A program made the position numbers and the translations under genes. A stretch of DNA of 5,597 bases from an uncultured Clostridia bacterium. GTDB taxonomy: Bacteria > Bacillota > Clostridia > Oscillospirales > CAG-272. The notes beneath the pieces were generated by a model, which worked only from the letters and a program-made list of their open reading frames with translations, had not been told where the DNA came from and did no database searches. Location of the stretch: the NCBI GenBank assembly GCA_937914815.1, contig CALDMI010000145.1, forward strand, positions 1 through 5,597, read 5' to 3'. Positions 4,990-5,597 of the stretch are shown piece after piece. Positions within the stretch are counted from its first letter, which is position 1, and every line of letters starts with the position of its first letter.

Positions 4990-5597
4990 AACAAAGACTG
5001 ATAACCTCCGCCTTTATATTGGCTGCCACCGTGCCGATACTTATATTCTCGCAGTACATAATATACCCGATAGTGCTTTCTGTACTTGCGGTCGGCGGGG
5101 TCTTTGAGGCGCTCCGCGTCCTCGGGACGGAGCGGGCGTGGTTCATCTCGGTTCCGGCATATCTTATCGCCGCCGCCCTCCCGATAGGGCTCTATCTCGG
5201 ACGGGAATACCTTGTGGAGTCGCTGCTTGCCTGCGCCTTTATAATCCTTGCCTACCTCGTGTATCTCTTCGCTCTCGCGGTTGTCGAGCGCGGGGAGCTG
5301 AAGCTCTCAACGGTGGCGCAGGTGTTCGCGTGGGTAACCTATATAGTCTCCTCCTTCACCGCCGCGACGCTTATACGGTACATCGACGGCGGAATCTATT
5401 GCGTCGCCCTGATATTCATAGCGTCGTGGATATGCGATGTGTTCGCCTATATCACGGGCTCGCTCTTCGGGCGGCATAAGCTGATACCGGAGGTCAGCCC
5501 GAAAAAGACCGTCGAGGGCGCTTTCGGCGGCGTGCTCGGTTTTTTCGACGACCTTGTCTTCCAGATCTTGCACGACGGTCTGCGCTTCTGCGCCTGC
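4986..5597 (+). CDS. cdsA: Phosphatidate cytidylyltransferase, 5' part only
   Basis: CdsA is a membrane enzyme that joins CTP and phosphatidic acid to make CDP-diacylglycerol, the branch-point precursor of bacterial phospholipids. Only the first 204 codons are in the window. The start overlaps the uppS stop (ATGA), with AAGGAAGAG (4966-4974) 11 bases upstream. Hydrophobic segments lie near 7-22, 25-45, 54-71, 77-100, 110-130 and 136-154. The family block CDVFAYITGSLFGRHKL (150-166) followed by PEVSPKKTVEGAFGG (168-182) is clear. The C-terminal signature with Lys-Arg and Lys-Asp would lie beyond the window. After Gly185 the expected hydrophobic helix is replaced by FFDDLVFQILHDGLRFC, which is unusual. 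The last bases may not belong to this gene. The identity of the main body is secure. Confidence 0.88.
   Translation, partial: MKQRLITSAFILAATVPILIFSQYIIYPIVLSVLAVGGVFEALRVLGTERAWFISVPAYLIAAALPIGLYLGREYLVESLLACAFIILAYLVYLFALAVVERGELKLSTVAQVFAWVTYIVSSFTAATLIRYIDGGIYCVALIFIASWICDVFAYITGSLFGRHKLIPEVSPKKTVEGAFGGVLGFFDDLVFQILHDGLRFCAC

Noticed and set aside
5138..5479. Plus-strand frame of 113 codons inside cdsA
   Set aside because: It is an arginine-rich out-of-frame shadow of cdsA, whose own frame carries the family motifs.

Overview
The window looks like chromosomal housekeeping DNA from a GC-rich member of the Clostridia, probably an uncultured gut-type lineage near Oscillospirales or Christensenellales. 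Three things suggest this. Transketolase is split into two genes, as in many Firmicutes. The pyrH-frr-uppS-cdsA order is the classic bacterial and Firmicutes one. Shine-Dalgarno sites are strong and the promoters are clear sigma-A type. The genus cannot be named from the sequence. All annotated genes lie on the plus strand, and all six complete genes end in TGA.

Region 1 (1-207) is a non-coding leader with a possible weak terminator from an upstream gene (70-102). It also carries a good sigma-A promoter with an extended -10 (114-142) and a small hairpin just before the first Shine-Dalgarno site. Region 2 (208-990) is a self-contained unit: one seven-helix membrane protein of TMEM198/DUF4203-like appearance, closed by two tandem GC hairpins, the second a textbook intrinsic terminator. 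Region 3 (1005-5597) starts with an exact consensus promoter (TTGACA, 17 bp, TATAAT) and holds six closely packed genes: the N- and C-terminal transketolase subunits (overlapping by 8 nt), pyrH, frr, uppS and the start of cdsA, which runs off the window. No further promoter or U-tract terminator was seen inside this block, so it may be one operon.

The transketolase pair carries out the thiamine-diphosphate ketol transfers of the non-oxidative pentose phosphate pathway, linking sugar phosphates to ribose-5-phosphate. PyrH phosphorylates UMP for RNA and UDP-sugar synthesis. Frr recycles ribosomes. UppS makes the C55 isoprenoid carrier precursor for cell-wall synthesis, and CdsA makes CDP-diacylglycerol for phospholipids. 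The block therefore ties nucleotide supply, translation and envelope synthesis together.

I see no clearly new system, mobile element, CRISPR array or RNA gene. The points most worth checking are: an apparent loss of CdsA family character in the last 50-60 bases (possible chimeric contig end); two substitutions in the PyrH UMP-binding loop; a hairpin enclosing the frr stop codon ahead of an uppS start with no Shine-Dalgarno site; and a strong preference for the ATA isoleucine codon in GC-rich genes.
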